Source: Humidesulfovibrio sp. (lineage in GTDB: Bacteria > Desulfobacterota > Desulfovibrionia > Desulfovibrionales > Desulfovibrionaceae). Taken from it: a stretch of 64,000 bases of DNA. Made by a program: the position numbers and the translations under genes. Of the stretch, positions 32,639-42,472 are shown in pieces (position 1 is the stretch's first letter; each line of letters opens with the position of its first letter). The stretch is taken from NCBI RefSeq assembly GCF_031082295.1, contig NZ_JAVHLD010000010.1, forward strand, positions 40,701-104,700, written 5' to 3'. Below the pieces are notes generated by a model that ran no database searches, was not told where the DNA came from, and was given only the letters and a program-made list of their open reading frames with translations.

Positions 32639-35600
32639 TTAGAACAGCAGATCCTTGAAGAATTTTATGGGCTTGAGAGGGATGCCCAGTATTTCCTTGA
32701 GCGTGTTGTTCAGCAGCATCCCGGCCCGGATGTTCATCTCCGGGTCCTTGAGCCGCCCGTAGACCTTGATGGGCACGTCCGGCACGCCGGGCATGTTGGC
32801 GTTCAGGTTCACGTTGATGGTGTCGTCGGCAATGGAGAAGCTGCCCCGGCCGGTGACGATGTTGTCCGGCCCCTCCAGGCGGAAATCCCTGTTCCGGAAC
32901 ACCCCGTTCGACACCGAGAACTTTGCCCCGGCCTGCCAGAACGGCGTGCCGACGCGGCGTTGCGCTCCAGCCTGGGGCGTGGCCCCGGGGGGCGCGGCGC
33001 GCCTCTGCTGCGTCGTGTCGGCATTGCCCGAAAGCGTGTAGGAGCCGTCGATGATCTTGAAGGCCGCTGCTCCCTCAAGCGTCTTGAGATACTCGGTGTC
33101 CGTGTCTCCGGCGCCCGTCAGGTCCAGGGTCAGGTCAGTGCGGCCCGTGACGTACTCCTTGCCCACCCAGCCCAACATGAAGCCCCCGGCCTGGAAGCCC
33201 TTGGCCGCCAGGACCACATGCAGCCGCATGTCCTGCTGCACGGCCTGGGCCGTGATCTCGCCGTTGAGCTCCCCGCCATAGAACTCCGCGGCGAGCGGCT
33301 TGACGGTCAAGGTGCCGCCCTGGGCCGCAACGGTCGCCTTGAGGCGGCGCGCCGTGAGACCATGGATTTTGAGGCTGCGGAAGGCGATCGTGCCGTCCAG
33401 GTTCAGGCTGCGCAGATCCTCCACCGGCAAAGGCTCCGGGGCCGGGCGCTGGTCGCTTTTGGCCGAGCCCCTGGCCACTGGCTCCGGAGCGGCCCGGTAG
33501 CGATCCAGGTCGAGCTGGTTGGCCTGCAGGACGAAGGACTGCCTCGGCGCGTCAAAGTCCGTCACGGAGTAGGTTCCGCGCACACCGGTGTCGTCCACCT
33601 GGGCATTGAGGTTGGTCAGGTACACGCCCTTGGCGGTCAAGACGATGTCGGCCTCGCCGGTGACGCGGGTCATCACCTTGCGGTCGGACGGCTTGAGCGG
33701 CTTCATGTCCAGGGCCGAGACCACGCGCCTGGGGTCGCCGTCCAGGCAGCGCACGTGGCCGCTCAGGCTGTAGCCGGAGCCGAGTATCTGCGTGCCGGAG
33801 AGGCTGCCCGCCAGGTTCAGGCCGCACGATTGGGCGGTGGCGCTGGTGAGAGTCAGGGTCTGGGTGGAGAAATCCGCGCCGCCCTTGCCCGCAAAGCTGG
33901 CCTCATTCTCGCGCCTGGGCAGGAACCAGCCCTTGAGGCGCCCGGACAGGCTCAGGCCGGACAGGGCCACGCCACCCTTCTGGCCGGGCCGAGCCAGGGC
34001 CGAGAATCTGCCGTCCAGGTTCAGCACGGGCTTTGTGCCCGTCATGGCAAGGGAGCCATCCGCTTGGAGCGCCCAGTCCGCGTTCCCCGCCAAGGCCGGG
34101 CTGAACCGGGCCTGGGCGGAGAGCGACGAATAGGCCATGCTCTTGCCCTTGCCCGCTGCCTTGCCCGCGCCAGCGGCCTTGCCAAAGTCCAGGCTGCCCG
34201 GCCCGATGCTCAGGAAGGCCTCGCCGGTGGCCCGGCGAAGCAACTGCGACACTTTCTCCTTGGGCGAGGCCAGGGCCTTGCGCACCTCGGCCCGAACGCG
34301 CGCCTCAGTCCGGCCGGACAGGCCGCCCTCCGCTTTTCCGAGCCAGGGCACATGGCGCGCGTCGACGCCTTCCAGCCGCAGCCCGCCATTCACACCCAGC
34401 GTTGGGGCCTGCGGGGTTCCGGCAAAGACCGCCGCCAGCTCCCCGGCGAACAGGCCGCCCTGGGCCTTGGCCGGCCTGAGGTCCGCCCGGTGGTTGCCCT
34501 CCGAGGCGGCCCACGAGAGCTCCGCCTCCTGGGCGGTGACGCCTGCGAGCTTGAGCGTCTCAACCTTGACGAGCCCCTTGCCGGTCACGCCGCGCAGGTA
34601 GTCCAGTGGCAGGTCTTCGACCAACAAAGGCTTGCCCGTGGCGTTGGTGCTAAACGCCGCGGCGTAGGCGTCGGCATCCAGGCGGTCCGCGGCGAAATCA
34701 AAGTCCAGCCCGGGCTTGTCGCCGAAGCCGAGGCGCAGCTTTCCCTTGATGCGCGACGCGTCGAGCTTGAACCCTTCGCTCTGGAACCGCATCTCGTCCT
34801 CGTTGGCGAAGAGCTCCACCGGGCCTTCGGCGCTTGAAAGCACGCCCTGGTGCTCCGGCGGGATGGTGTTCGGGAAATAGGCGTTGATGACCGCGCGCGG
34901 GCTCACGCGGGATGCCACCACCCGCCCGCGCATCTCGAAACGGTCCAGAAAGTCCACAAAGGTCAGCTCGCCCGCAAGATCCGCGCCCAAAATTTTGATG
35001 CGCAGGTTCGACAGGTGCAGGTCCTTCTCGTCGTTCTCCAGGGTCACACCGGTGGCGACCTCGGCCCAGCGTTCCTTCTCCGGCATGAAGGTGCCGCCGA
35101 CGGTCCCCTGGGCCACGGTCTCGCTCAGGTGGAGGCGGCTCTGCGCTTCATCCCAGTGCACCTTGCCCGTCACGTCCAGGCGGCTGTCCAGGCCGGGACG
35201 GGGCCAATGGAAGGAGCAGCTCAAGGCGAAGGCCAGGGGCTTGCCGCTCTCGATGCGCCCGGTGCTCAGGCTCAGATCGGAAACCACGTAGGACTGGTTG
35301 CGCTTGTCATCGACCAGGGTGGCCTTGCCGCCCTTGATGCGCACGCCCCTGATGACCACCTTGCGGAACTTGGTGTCCTGCGCGCCCAGGGCCGTCTCGC
35401 CCTCGCGGATGCGCTTGACCAGCGCCTCCCAACTGCCTGTCCCCGCAGGGTCGATGCGCAGAGACACCTCGGCGTCCATGAACTCCACCATGTCGAGCGA
35501 CAGGCGGCGGCGAAGCAACGGGATGACCCTGATGTGCGCCGAGAGCGAGTTGGCCTTGAGCATGGGTTCCGGGCCGAAGCCCGGCGCGTTGCCCAGGGTG

Positions 35601-35818
35601 ATGCCGTTCGCGTAGATTCCCAGCCAGGGGAACACGCTGACCCCGAGTTCGCCCTCAAGACTCACGGTCTGGCCCGTGGCGTCCTGCAGGAGCCGGGCGA
35701 ATTCCGCGCGGAACTCCGGGGTGCTCATGTAGCGCGAGACGTACAGCACCGCGCCTCCGAGGAGGAGCACGAACGCGGTCAGTCCGCACAGGAGGAGGAG
35801 CAGCAGTTTCCGGCGCAT
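32639..35818 (-). CDS. AsmA-family protein (possible lipid-transport bridge)
   Basis: A protein of 1059 residues with an N-terminal anchor (MRRKLLLLLLCGLTAFVLLLGG) followed by a very long beta-rich periplasmic region. The AsmA N domain lies in about the first 250 residues (EFARLLQDATGQTVSLEGELGVSVFPWLGI). The C-terminal AsmA domain (GNADTTQQRR, then VGTPFWQAGAKFSVSNGVFRN) closes it. Large AsmA-like proteins (TamB, YhdP, YdbH) form grooved bridges that carry phospholipids to the outer membrane; that role is plausible here, next to lpx and bam genes. An ATG at 35857 adds 13 residues before the anchor and lacks a ribosome binding site, so 35818 is preferred. Confidence 0.92.
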   Translation of the reverse strand: MRRKLLLLLLCGLTAFVLLLGGAVLYVSRYMSTPEFRAEFARLLQDATGQTVSLEGELGVSVFPWLGIYANGITLGNAPGFGPEPMLKANSLSAHIRVIPLLRRRLSLDMVEFMDAEVSLRIDPAGTGSWEALVKRIREGETALGAQDTKFRKVVIRGVRIKGGKATLVDDKRNQSYVVSDLSLSTGRIESGKPLAFALSCSFHWPRPGLDSRLDVTGKVHWDEAQSRLHLSETVAQGTVGGTFMPEKERWAEVATGVTLENDEKDLHLSNLRIKILGADLAGELTFVDFLDRFEMRGRVVASRVSPRAVINAYFPNTIPPEHQGVLSSAEGPVELFANEDEMRFQSEGFKLDASRIKGKLRLGFGDKPGLDFDFAADRLDADAYAAAFSTNATGKPLLVEDLPLDYLRGVTGKGLVKVETLKLAGVTAQEAELSWAASEGNHRADLRPAKAQGGLFAGELAAVFAGTPQAPTLGVNGGLRLEGVDARHVPWLGKAEGGLSGRTEARVRAEVRKALASPKEKVSQLLRRATGEAFLSIGPGSLDFGKAAGAGKAAGKGKSMAYSSLSAQARFSPALAGNADWALQADGSLAMTGTKPVLNLDGRFSALARPGQKGGVALSGLSLSGRLKGWFLPRRENEASFAGKGGADFSTQTLTLTSATAQSCGLNLAGSLSGTQILGSGYSLSGHVRCLDGDPRRVVSALDMKPLKPSDRKVMTRVTGEADIVLTAKGVYLTNLNAQVDDTGVRGTYSVTDFDAPRQSFVLQANQLDLDRYRAAPEPVARGSAKSDQRPAPEPLPVEDLRSLNLDGTIAFRSLKIHGLTARRLKATVAAQGGTLTVKPLAAEFYGGELNGEITAQAVQQDMRLHVVLAAKGFQAGGFMLGWVGKEYVTGRTDLTLDLTGAGDTDTEYLKTLEGAAAFKIIDGSYTLSGNADTTQQRRAAPPGATPQAGAQRRVGTPFWQAGAKFSVSNGVFRNRDFRLEGPDNIVTGRGSFSIADDTINVNLNANMPGVPDVPIKVYGRLKDPEMNIRAGMLLNNTLKEILGIPLKPIKFFKDLLF

Positions 35819-35964
35819 TGGGTCAGCTCGCCTTGTGCCTCGAGAGACGTTTGACATTGCGGCGCCAGACGGCTGCCCGCGACTTGTGCTATAGCTGTTT
35901 CACGCCGCCCCGGCAAGGTCGACCGCCGCTGGGATGCGGTTCTGGCGCAGGGAGCAGCCGGGGG

Positions 35965-36807
35965 TCAGGAGGAAGGGGCGGCGTTGCCGAGCCCCTCAAG
36001 CCCGACAAGGGCGATCCCCGCCTTGTCTGCGAAGGCCACAGTGGACTCCAGATCGAAGAACAGGCTTCTGCCGGCCTCAACGCCCAGGCAGGTGGCCCCG
36101 GCCTTGGCCATGAGGCGCACCGTGTCCAGGCCGACGCTCGGCAGGTCTGCGCGCTCCTCCTGGCCGGGCTTCACCACCTTGACCACGACGCAGCCCGCTC
36201 CGGCAAGCTCGCACCCGCGCTTGATGGCGGCGTCGGTGCCTTCCAGCGCCTCCACGGCTGCCACGATGCCCTCGCGCAGGACTACGCACTGGCCGATGTC
36301 CAGGCGCCCGAGTTCGCGGGCCATGGCGGCCCCGGCGCGCAGGTCGGACCATTCGCGCTCGTCCGGGGCGCGGCGGCCCAGCACGCCCGGCGGGGTCATG
36401 AGGCCCGGCGCATAGGCCTGGGGCGGCACAACGGTGATGCTTTCCGATTCGAGCAGGGTCGTGAAGGCGCGCAGGATGGCGTCGTCGCCCTTGCCCTTGA
36501 GGGAGAAGATGAGCTTCACGGCGCGGGCGTCGAGGTGCCGGATGTCCATGACCCCCGGCTTGTTGATGGACCCGGCCATCATGGCCTCTTCCACCTTGTT
36601 TTCCTTGAAGAAGTCGAGCAGCTTGGCCAGCTGTCCCAGCTTGAGCTCGCAGGACACGTCGGCCAGGGGGTAGACTTCGGGGTTGGTGTGCCCCTTGAAG
36701 CCCACCACCACAAGGCGATGCCCGGCGTCCTTGACGCCGCGCGCCACCAGCACCGGGAACTGGCGTCCCCCGCTGATGAGTCCGACGACCTTGGCGGTTT
36801 GGTTCAT
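35965..36807 (-). CDS. lpxI: UDP-2,3-diacylglucosamine pyrophosphatase LpxI
   Basis: A 280-residue cytoplasmic enzyme (DUF1009 family) that cleaves UDP-2,3-diacylglucosamine to lipid X and UMP, the fourth step of lipid A synthesis. The opening VVGLISGGRQFPVLVARGVKDAGH and LKLGQLAKLLDFFKENKVEEAMMAGSINKP are typical. The C-terminal half has VVLREGIVAAVEALEGTDAAIKRG. Escherichia coli uses LpxH instead; LpxI is the alternative found in Caulobacter and delta-lineage bacteria. It follows lpxA by 33 bases. Confidence 0.95.
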   Translation of the reverse strand: MNQTAKVVGLISGGRQFPVLVARGVKDAGHRLVVVGFKGHTNPEVYPLADVSCELKLGQLAKLLDFFKENKVEEAMMAGSINKPGVMDIRHLDARAVKLIFSLKGKGDDAILRAFTTLLESESITVVPPQAYAPGLMTPPGVLGRRAPDEREWSDLRAGAAMARELGRLDIGQCVVLREGIVAAVEALEGTDAAIKRGCELAGAGCVVVKVVKPGQEERADLPSVGLDTVRLMAKAGATCLGVEAGRSLFFDLESTVAFADKAGIALVGLEGLGNAAPSS

Positions 36808-36840
36808 GGATTCCCCCGCGAGGCTGCGGCCCGGGTCGGG

Positions 36841-37650
36841 CTAGTCGTCGCCGCCCGTGCCTCTGCCCGCATCGCTGGTGATGCCGCGCACCGTTCCGCG
36901 CACGAACTCCACCAGCCGCTCGACCTCGGGAACGTTCGGCAGTTCCTCCAGAGCCTTGGCCAGCGCCTCGTCGCGCATGAGCCCGGAGCGGAAGATGATG
37001 CGGTAGGCCTTCTTGATGGCGCCGATGGTGGCGCTGGAGAAGCCCTTGCGCTTGAGCCCGATGAGGTTCGGGCCGTAGAGCTTGGCCCGGGTGCCCTGGG
37101 CCAGCATGTAGGGCGGAACGTCGTTGCTGTAGCCGGAAAGCCCGCCCAGGAAGGCGTACTCGCCAATGCGCGCGAACTGCTGCACGGCGGCCATGCCCGA
37201 GACGATGGTGTGGTCGCCGATGTCCACGTGCCCGGCCATGCTCACCGCGTTGGCCACGATGACGTGGTCGCCGATGCGGCAGTCGTGGGCCACGTGCGCA
37301 TACGCCATGAACAGGCAATGCGAGCCGATGGTGGTCTCGCTGTGGCCCTGGGGCGTGCCCCGGTGCACGGTGACGTACTCGCGAAAATGGTTGTCCGAGC
37401 CGATGCGAACCCAGGTCTCCTCGCCCTTGAAGCCCAGGTGCTGGGGGGCGTCGCCGATGCAGGCGTAAGAGTGGACGTGGTTGCGCGGCCCCATGCTGGT
37501 GAAGTTCTTCACCTGGGAGAAGGCGTCAAGCGTCGAGCCATCGCCGATCAGGACGTTCTCCTCGATGACGCAGTATGGTCCGACGGTGACGTCTTCGCCG
37601 AGCTTGGCGCCCGGATGCACCACCGCAGTGGCATGGATCTGTGTGGGCAC
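36841..37650 (-). CDS. lpxA: Acyl-ACP--UDP-N-acetylglucosamine O-acyltransferase LpxA
   Basis: A 269-residue enzyme that adds the first 3-hydroxyacyl chain to UDP-GlcNAc. Hexapeptide repeats form a left-handed beta-helix from residue 3 (TQIHATAVVHPGAKLGEDVTVGPYCVIEENVLIGDG). The catalytic histidine is in MAYAHVAHDCRIGDHVIVAN (about residue 125). The C-terminal helical domain begins after IGLKRKGFSSATIGAIKKAYR. It starts at the last base of fabZ (1-base overlap). Length and motifs are standard. Confidence 0.97.
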   Translation of the reverse strand: MPTQIHATAVVHPGAKLGEDVTVGPYCVIEENVLIGDGSTLDAFSQVKNFTSMGPRNHVHSYACIGDAPQHLGFKGEETWVRIGSDNHFREYVTVHRGTPQGHSETTIGSHCLFMAYAHVAHDCRIGDHVIVANAVSMAGHVDIGDHTIVSGMAAVQQFARIGEYAFLGGLSGYSNDVPPYMLAQGTRAKLYGPNLIGLKRKGFSSATIGAIKKAYRIIFRSGLMRDEALAKALEELPNVPEVERLVEFVRGTVRGITSDAGRGTGGDD

Positions 37651-38114
37651 TACATCTTCCCCTTGTCCACGACGGCGGCGGTGAAGATGCCCTCGGCCAC
37701 GAGGTCTCCGTCCACGGTGGCACGGCCCTGCATTTTCCAGATGTTCAGCTTGCGCTTGATGACGCTGGCTTCCATGTTCAGGCGGTCGCCGGGGACCACG
37801 GGACGGCGGATCTTGACTCCGTCGATGCCGGTGAAGAGGAAGAGTTTGTCCGAGGAGTCGATGCCGAGTGTCTTGACCACGAAGATGCCGCCGGTCTGCG
37901 CCAGGGCTTCAAGGATGAGCACGCCGGGCATGATGGGCTGGCCGGGGAAATGCCCCTGGAAGAAATTCTCGTTGAAGGTCACGTTCTTGTACGCCGTGAT
38001 GCCCACCCCGGACTCGAAGGAGACCACGCGGTCCACCAGCAGAAAAGGATAGCGGTGCGGCAGCATCTGCATGATGCTGCGGATGTCGTCGACAAAAGCC
38101 GGGGCGTTGCTCAT
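37650..38114 (-). CDS. fabZ: (3R)-hydroxyacyl-ACP dehydratase FabZ
   Basis: A 154-residue hot-dog-fold enzyme that dehydrates beta-hydroxyacyl-ACP in fatty-acid elongation. The catalytic histidine and glutamate are in [23 protein letters not shown] (about residues 52-75). [15 protein letters not shown] near the start is the family opening. It competes with LpxA/LpxD for hydroxyacyl-ACP, so the location between lpxD and lpxA is functional and widely conserved. It overlaps lpxD by 4 bases and lpxA by 1. Confidence 0.97.
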   Translation of the reverse strand: MSNAPAFVDDIRSIMQMLPHRYPFLLVDRVVSFESGVGITAYKNVTFNENFFQGHFPGQPIMPGVLILEALAQTGGIFVVKTLGIDSSDKLFLFTGIDGVKIRRPVVPGDRLNMEASVIKRKLNIWKMQGRATVDGDLVAEGIFTAAVVDKGKM

Positions 38115-39133
38115 GCTTGATTCTCCTTGTCGTCTATCCCTGTGGCCTTCTCCAGCCGCCGCACGCGGCGCATGAGCTCCGGCAGCTTCGGCAAACTCTT
38201 GGAGACCTTCAGGTAGGTCATGATGTCCATGCTGGGCGAACCGCCGGCGATGTAGCCGGGCGGGAGGTCCTCGCCAACGCCGCTTTGGGCCGAAACCTGA
38301 ACGCCGTCGCCCAGGCTGATGTTGTCGCGCAGTCCCACCTGGCCGGCCAGCACCACGCCGTTGCCCAGCTTGGTGCTGCCCGCGATGCCCACCTGCGAGA
38401 TGATGAGGCAGTGCTTGCCTATCTGCACGTTGTGGGCGATCTGCGCCAGGTTGTCGACCTTGGTGCCGTCGCCAATGCGTGTGGCGTCCAGGGCGGCGCG
38501 GTCGATGGCCGTGTTGGCCCCGATTTCCACGTCGCTGCCGACCTCGACGATGCCCACCTGCGGGACCTTAACGTGTCCGGCGGGGCTTTGGGCGTAACCA
38601 TAGCCGTCGCTGCCGAGCACGGTCCCGGGATGGATGATCACGCGGTCGCCGAGAACGGTTCCGGCCATGAGCACGCTGTTGGGATACAGGGTGCAGGCCT
38701 GGCCGAGCACGCAGTCCTCGCCGACGTAGACGCCGGGGAACAGGGTCGTGCCCGCGCCGATCGACGCACGGGCGCCGATGAAGGCGAAGGGGTACACGGT
38801 GACATCGGAGGCGAGGACGGCCTCGGGGTGGACGAAGGCCTGGGGGCTCACGCCCGTCAGGCAGCCCTGTGGCCTGGCGAAGAGAGCCACCACCCGCGCC
38901 CAGTCGAGCTTCGGGTTCTGGCTCAGCAGGCAGGGGCGGTCCTGCGTCGCGAACTTCTCCTCGCACAAAACAGCGCCAGCCCGACTTTGCGCGAGCTCCG
39001 GAAGGTGCTTCTTGGTCAGCAGCGGAGCAAGCTCTGTCGGGCCGGCCAGGGCCAGCGTATTGACTGCGGCGATTTCAAGATCGTGGCCGGAGAAGGTCAA
39101 ACCGACCTTTCCGGCCACTTCGGACAAACGCAT
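38111..39133 (-). CDS. lpxD: UDP-3-O-(3-hydroxyacyl)glucosamine N-acyltransferase LpxD
   Basis: A 340-residue enzyme adding the N-linked hydroxyacyl chain in lipid A synthesis. The N-terminal uridine-binding domain ([16 protein letters not shown]) is followed by hexapeptide repeats from about residue 110 ([32 protein letters not shown]). The catalytic histidine is in [19 protein letters not shown]-terminal helix ([12 protein letters not shown]) ends it. The ATG at 39133 has GGAG seven bases upstream and begins at the usual domain start. It follows skp by 14 bases. Confidence 0.97.
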   Translation of the reverse strand: MRLSEVAGKVGLTFSGHDLEIAAVNTLALAGPTELAPLLTKKHLPELAQSRAGAVLCEEKFATQDRPCLLSQNPKLDWARVVALFARPQGCLTGVSPQAFVHPEAVLASDVTVYPFAFIGARASIGAGTTLFPGVYVGEDCVLGQACTLYPNSVLMAGTVLGDRVIIHPGTVLGSDGYGYAQSPAGHVKVPQVGIVEVGSDVEIGANTAIDRAALDATRIGDGTKVDNLAQIAHNVQIGKHCLIISQVGIAGSTKLGNGVVLAGQVGLRDNISLGDGVQVSAQSGVGEDLPPGYIAGGSPSMDIMTYLKVSKSLPKLPELMRRVRRLEKATGIDDKENQA

Positions 39134-39147
39134 TGCAGGGCTCCGTC

Positions 39148-39681
39148 TTACTTCTTGGGACGCTTCGCCCAACCCTTGTTCAGCTCAAGGGTCACGATCT
39201 TGGTGATGTCGCTGGCGGGCTCCACATAGTAGGTGATGCCCGGCACCTTGGCGATGAGCAGGGTCACGCCGTTCTTGGCGCAATAGTCGCGCACCACTTC
39301 ACCCAGCACCTGCTCGATCTCGGCGAGCTTGCTGCTCTGCTCACGGTTGGCGGCGTTCTGGAAGCGGCGCATGTTTTCAGTCAGCTCGAATTCCTTGCGG
39401 CGAAGCTCGCGCTCCTTGTCCTGGCGGGCATCCGGAGCCAGGCCGAAGGCCTGCTTCTGGAAGTTCTCCTGAAGCTTGATGAACTCCTTGCGCTCACGCT
39501 CGATCTTGTCGCTCTCTGGCTTCAACTTGGCTTCAAGCTGCTTGATGGCCTCAGCGCCGGGCTCGGAATTCTTCACGGCCTCGTTGGGGTCAAACGCGGC
39601 GATCTTGACCGCTCCGCCGGCGGCAAAAGCCACGGACTGAAGCAGGAAAAGGAACAGGGCGAGGGCCAGAAACTTACGCAT
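39148..39681 (-). CDS. skp: Periplasmic chaperone Skp/OmpH family
   Basis: A 177-residue secreted protein: signal peptide [20 protein letters not shown], then strand [12 protein letters not shown], then a long charged coiled-coil arm (about residues 45-130, [24 protein letters not shown] and onward) and a final beta segment. Skp trimers hold unfolded outer-membrane proteins on the way to BamA. GGAG at 8-base spacing supports the ATG at 39681. It lies 55 bases after bamA, the usual partner order. Confidence 0.93.
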   Translation of the reverse strand: MRKFLALALFLFLLQSVAFAAGGAVKIAAFDPNEAVKNSEPGAEAIKQLEAKLKPESDKIERERKEFIKLQENFQKQAFGLAPDARQDKERELRRKEFELTENMRRFQNAANREQSSKLAEIEQVLGEVVRDYCAKNGVTLLIAKVPGITYYVEPASDITKIVTLELNKGWAKRPKK

Positions 39682-39736
39682 GTCAAATTCTCCTTTCACC
39701 GATTGTTGATACAAACTTTACAGCTTGGCTGCCGGA

Positions 39737-42472
39737 CTAGAAAGTCTGGCCCATGCTGAACTCAACCTTGGACTTGGTGCTTTCGTAAAGTTCATCCAGA
39801 CCGTAGCCGAACTCAAGCTTCAGCGGCCCCATGGGCGAGAACCACTGGATGCCGACTCCAACGCTCTTATAGAGGCCAAGCGGCGGAGCAGCCAACCTGC
39901 GTGTCGGGCCGCTGAACGGCATCTCGCCTTCCTTCCAGGAGTTGCCCATGTCAAAGAACACGGAGCTGATGATGCCCATCTTCTTGCTCAAGGGGTACAG
40001 CAGATCAAGATTGTTGAAGAACATCTTGTCGCCGCCAATGGCTTGCCCCGTGGCATCATCAAGGGGTGAAATCTTGCGCTGGGAGTAGCCGCGCACAGTG
40101 CCCACGCCGCCCAGCGTAAAACGTTCACCAAGGGGAACCTTGGCGTTGGTCCAGTTTCTGCCCACCCAAGCGGTGGCCGCATGGTTCTTAATCACCAGGT
40201 CGCCGATGAGCCCCTGATAGACAGTGAAGTCGTAGCCGAGTTTGATGTAGTTATCGTGCCCGCCCAAGATGGCGCCGCCGTTTGTTACACTGACGGTATT
40301 GATCGTCCCTTCCGTGGGGAGAGTCATACCGCCGCCATTGGTGGTATTGCGCGACAAACTGGCCGTCGCGGCGCTTGCGATGTGCACGCCTTCCGCATCG
40401 ACAATGGACGAGGCCGCGCCAGTGGCGACGTCGTAGATGTCGTAGCGGTCCAGGCGGTAGCTCCACGAAAGGGTGGTGTACTCGCCAACAGGGTAGGCAA
40501 AGTTCAGCGTGGTGCCGATGGTGGAGCGCTGGTAGTCGGTGTAGCTCTCATCCTTATTGTACGCCTGGAGGCCAACGCCCAGGTTGCTGTCATCCCAGCG
40601 CGGATTGAAGACATTAAAGGTGTAGCTTGTCTTCTTCTTGCCCCACTGCCCGGCAAGCCCTGCCCCCCAGCCCTTGCCGAACATGTTCTGCTCGTCAAGC
40701 GCGCCTGCGAAATAGACACCGTCGTAGGTTGAATAGCCGATGCCGCCGCCGATCTTGCCGGTATCCTTGTCCTTGACCCTGATCTTCAGGTCCATTTCCT
40801 CGGGGTTGCCGGTGGGAACGGGCTCGATGTCCACAGCGGAGAAGTAGCCGATCTTGTCCAGGCGCTCGGTGGAGCGTTTCAACAGCTTCCCATTGAAAAG
40901 AGCACCGTCCGCAAGGCGCATCTCACGCAGGATGACGTTGTCGCGGGTCTTGGTGTTGCCCTCGATGAGTACCCGACGGATGTAAACCTTCTGCAGCTTG
41001 CGCATGACATAGATCACGTCCACGGTCTTCTCTTCCGGGTGGTCGTTCATGCGCACATTGGCTTCAGCGTAGGCGTAACCGAAGTTGTTATAGTACTCGG
41101 TCAAGGCCTTCAGGTCGTCGCGCACCAGGGAGCGGTCGAGGTAGTCTTTCTTGTTGGCGGCAAGGCTCAGCTTGGTCTCGGCAAGGAGCTTGTCCTGGTC
41201 GGCGATGAGATCGCCCTCGATGGTGACCTTCTCCACACGGAAGCGCGCGCCTTCCTCCACCTTGAAGGTGATGTAGATGCCGTCTTCCTTGAACTGGATG
41301 TCAGGGCTGCCGACCTTGGCGTCGATGAAGCCGCGGTTGTTGTAGTAGGCGGCCAGCGCGGAGGTGTCGCGCTCAAGCATGTCCTCTTTAAGGATACCGC
41401 CCTGGCTGAACCAGGAGAACAACCCGCGCTCCTTGAGCACCATGTCGTCCTTGAGCTCGCTCTCAGACAACTGCTTGGCACCCTCGATGGTGATTTTTTT
41501 GATGTAGAGCTTCTGACCTTCCTCAATGACGAAGTTCAAGCGCGCCTGGCCCTGCCCTGCAGACTCGATCTCGTGGGAAACCTTGATGTTGTAGTAGCCG
41601 TCTTTGCGGTAGAGCTCACGGATGGCGGCAATGTCCTCGGCCAGAACCTTCGGATTCAGCACCGCGCCCTTGCGGGAATTGACCACTTTGAGCACGGTGT
41701 CGGAAGACTTTTCAGAGGCGCCCTTGACGCCCAGCGCCAGAATGCGCGGCTTCTCCACCACCTGGACGACCATCTTCTTGCCCCCGGCGACATCACGCAG
41801 GAGGATCTTCACATCGTCAAAATATCCCAGGTCATACACGGCCTTGAGGTCCGTGTTGACGGCCTTTGCGTCCAGGACCTCGCCTTTCTTGGTGGTCAGG
41901 CGCAGCAGCACGACGTCCTTGTCCAGGGCGTTGGTGCCCTCGACGTCGATGTCGACGATGCGCTCCAGTCCGAGCAGGTCGCCCTTCATCTTGGTGACGA
42001 GGTCGTCCACGGCGGGCAGAAGGTTGATGAGTCCCTCGCGTGAGGTGAACACGGGCATGGGGGCCTTGAGGCCGAAAGGATCGGTGACGCGGGCGTCAAT
42101 GGACAGGGTCTCGCCCAGCTTGCTGAAGCTGCCGGTGATGGCGTAGCCGGCGTTGGTCAGCAGTGCGACCTCTTTCGCCGCGGAAGGGGCGGACGCGTCG
42201 AGTCCCTTGGAGGCCAGGGCCTTTTGCACGGTGTCCTTGTCGATGACGGTGAAGCCCGCCTCGCGAAGGCGGTCCGCAAGAAGATCAGGAAGCCCCTGTC
42301 GCAGGTACTTCAAGTCTTCTCCGGCGTTCACCTCAAACGGCATCACGACCACTGTGACCTCGCGAGGCGAGGTGACTGCGGCGCGCAAGGACCGTGGCGC
42401 GGCGCTCACGGCCAGGAAGGCCGTCAAGAACGCCAGCGCGAGGAAAAATTTTGTGCTGCTACCCCTGGGCAT
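39737..42472 (-). CDS. bamA: Outer-membrane protein assembly factor BamA with extra N-terminal domain
   Basis: A 911-residue protein, about 100 longer than E. coli BamA. After the signal peptide (ending near AVSAAPRSLRAA) comes an extra domain of about 130 residues (VTVVVMPFEVNAGEDLKYLRQGLPDLLADRLREAGFTVIDKD). It resembles TolB-N/CsgG-like periplasmic modules, not a POTRA. Five POTRA domains follow from about residue 170 to 580 (for example VYIRRVLIEGNTKTRDNVILREM). The 16-strand barrel then holds the VRGY lid-lock motif (GGVGTVRGYSQRKI) and a terminal phenylalanine (MGQTF), the usual barrel end. It inserts beta-barrels into the outer membrane. It overlaps the lolD end by 14 bases. Confidence 0.96.
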   Translation of the reverse strand: MPRGSSTKFFLALAFLTAFLAVSAAPRSLRAAVTSPREVTVVVMPFEVNAGEDLKYLRQGLPDLLADRLREAGFTVIDKDTVQKALASKGLDASAPSAAKEVALLTNAGYAITGSFSKLGETLSIDARVTDPFGLKAPMPVFTSREGLINLLPAVDDLVTKMKGDLLGLERIVDIDVEGTNALDKDVVLLRLTTKKGEVLDAKAVNTDLKAVYDLGYFDDVKILLRDVAGGKKMVVQVVEKPRILALGVKGASEKSSDTVLKVVNSRKGAVLNPKVLAEDIAAIRELYRKDGYYNIKVSHEIESAGQGQARLNFVIEEGQKLYIKKITIEGAKQLSESELKDDMVLKERGLFSWFSQGGILKEDMLERDTSALAAYYNNRGFIDAKVGSPDIQFKEDGIYITFKVEEGARFRVEKVTIEGDLIADQDKLLAETKLSLAANKKDYLDRSLVRDDLKALTEYYNNFGYAYAEANVRMNDHPEEKTVDVIYVMRKLQKVYIRRVLIEGNTKTRDNVILREMRLADGALFNGKLLKRSTERLDKIGYFSAVDIEPVPTGNPEEMDLKIRVKDKDTGKIGGGIGYSTYDGVYFAGALDEQNMFGKGWGAGLAGQWGKKKTSYTFNVFNPRWDDSNLGVGLQAYNKDESYTDYQRSTIGTTLNFAYPVGEYTTLSWSYRLDRYDIYDVATGAASSIVDAEGVHIASAATASLSRNTTNGGGMTLPTEGTINTVSVTNGGAILGGHDNYIKLGYDFTVYQGLIGDLVIKNHAATAWVGRNWTNAKVPLGERFTLGGVGTVRGYSQRKISPLDDATGQAIGGDKMFFNNLDLLYPLSKKMGIISSVFFDMGNSWKEGEMPFSGPTRRLAAPPLGLYKSVGVGIQWFSPMGPLKLEFGYGLDELYESTKSKVEFSMGQTF

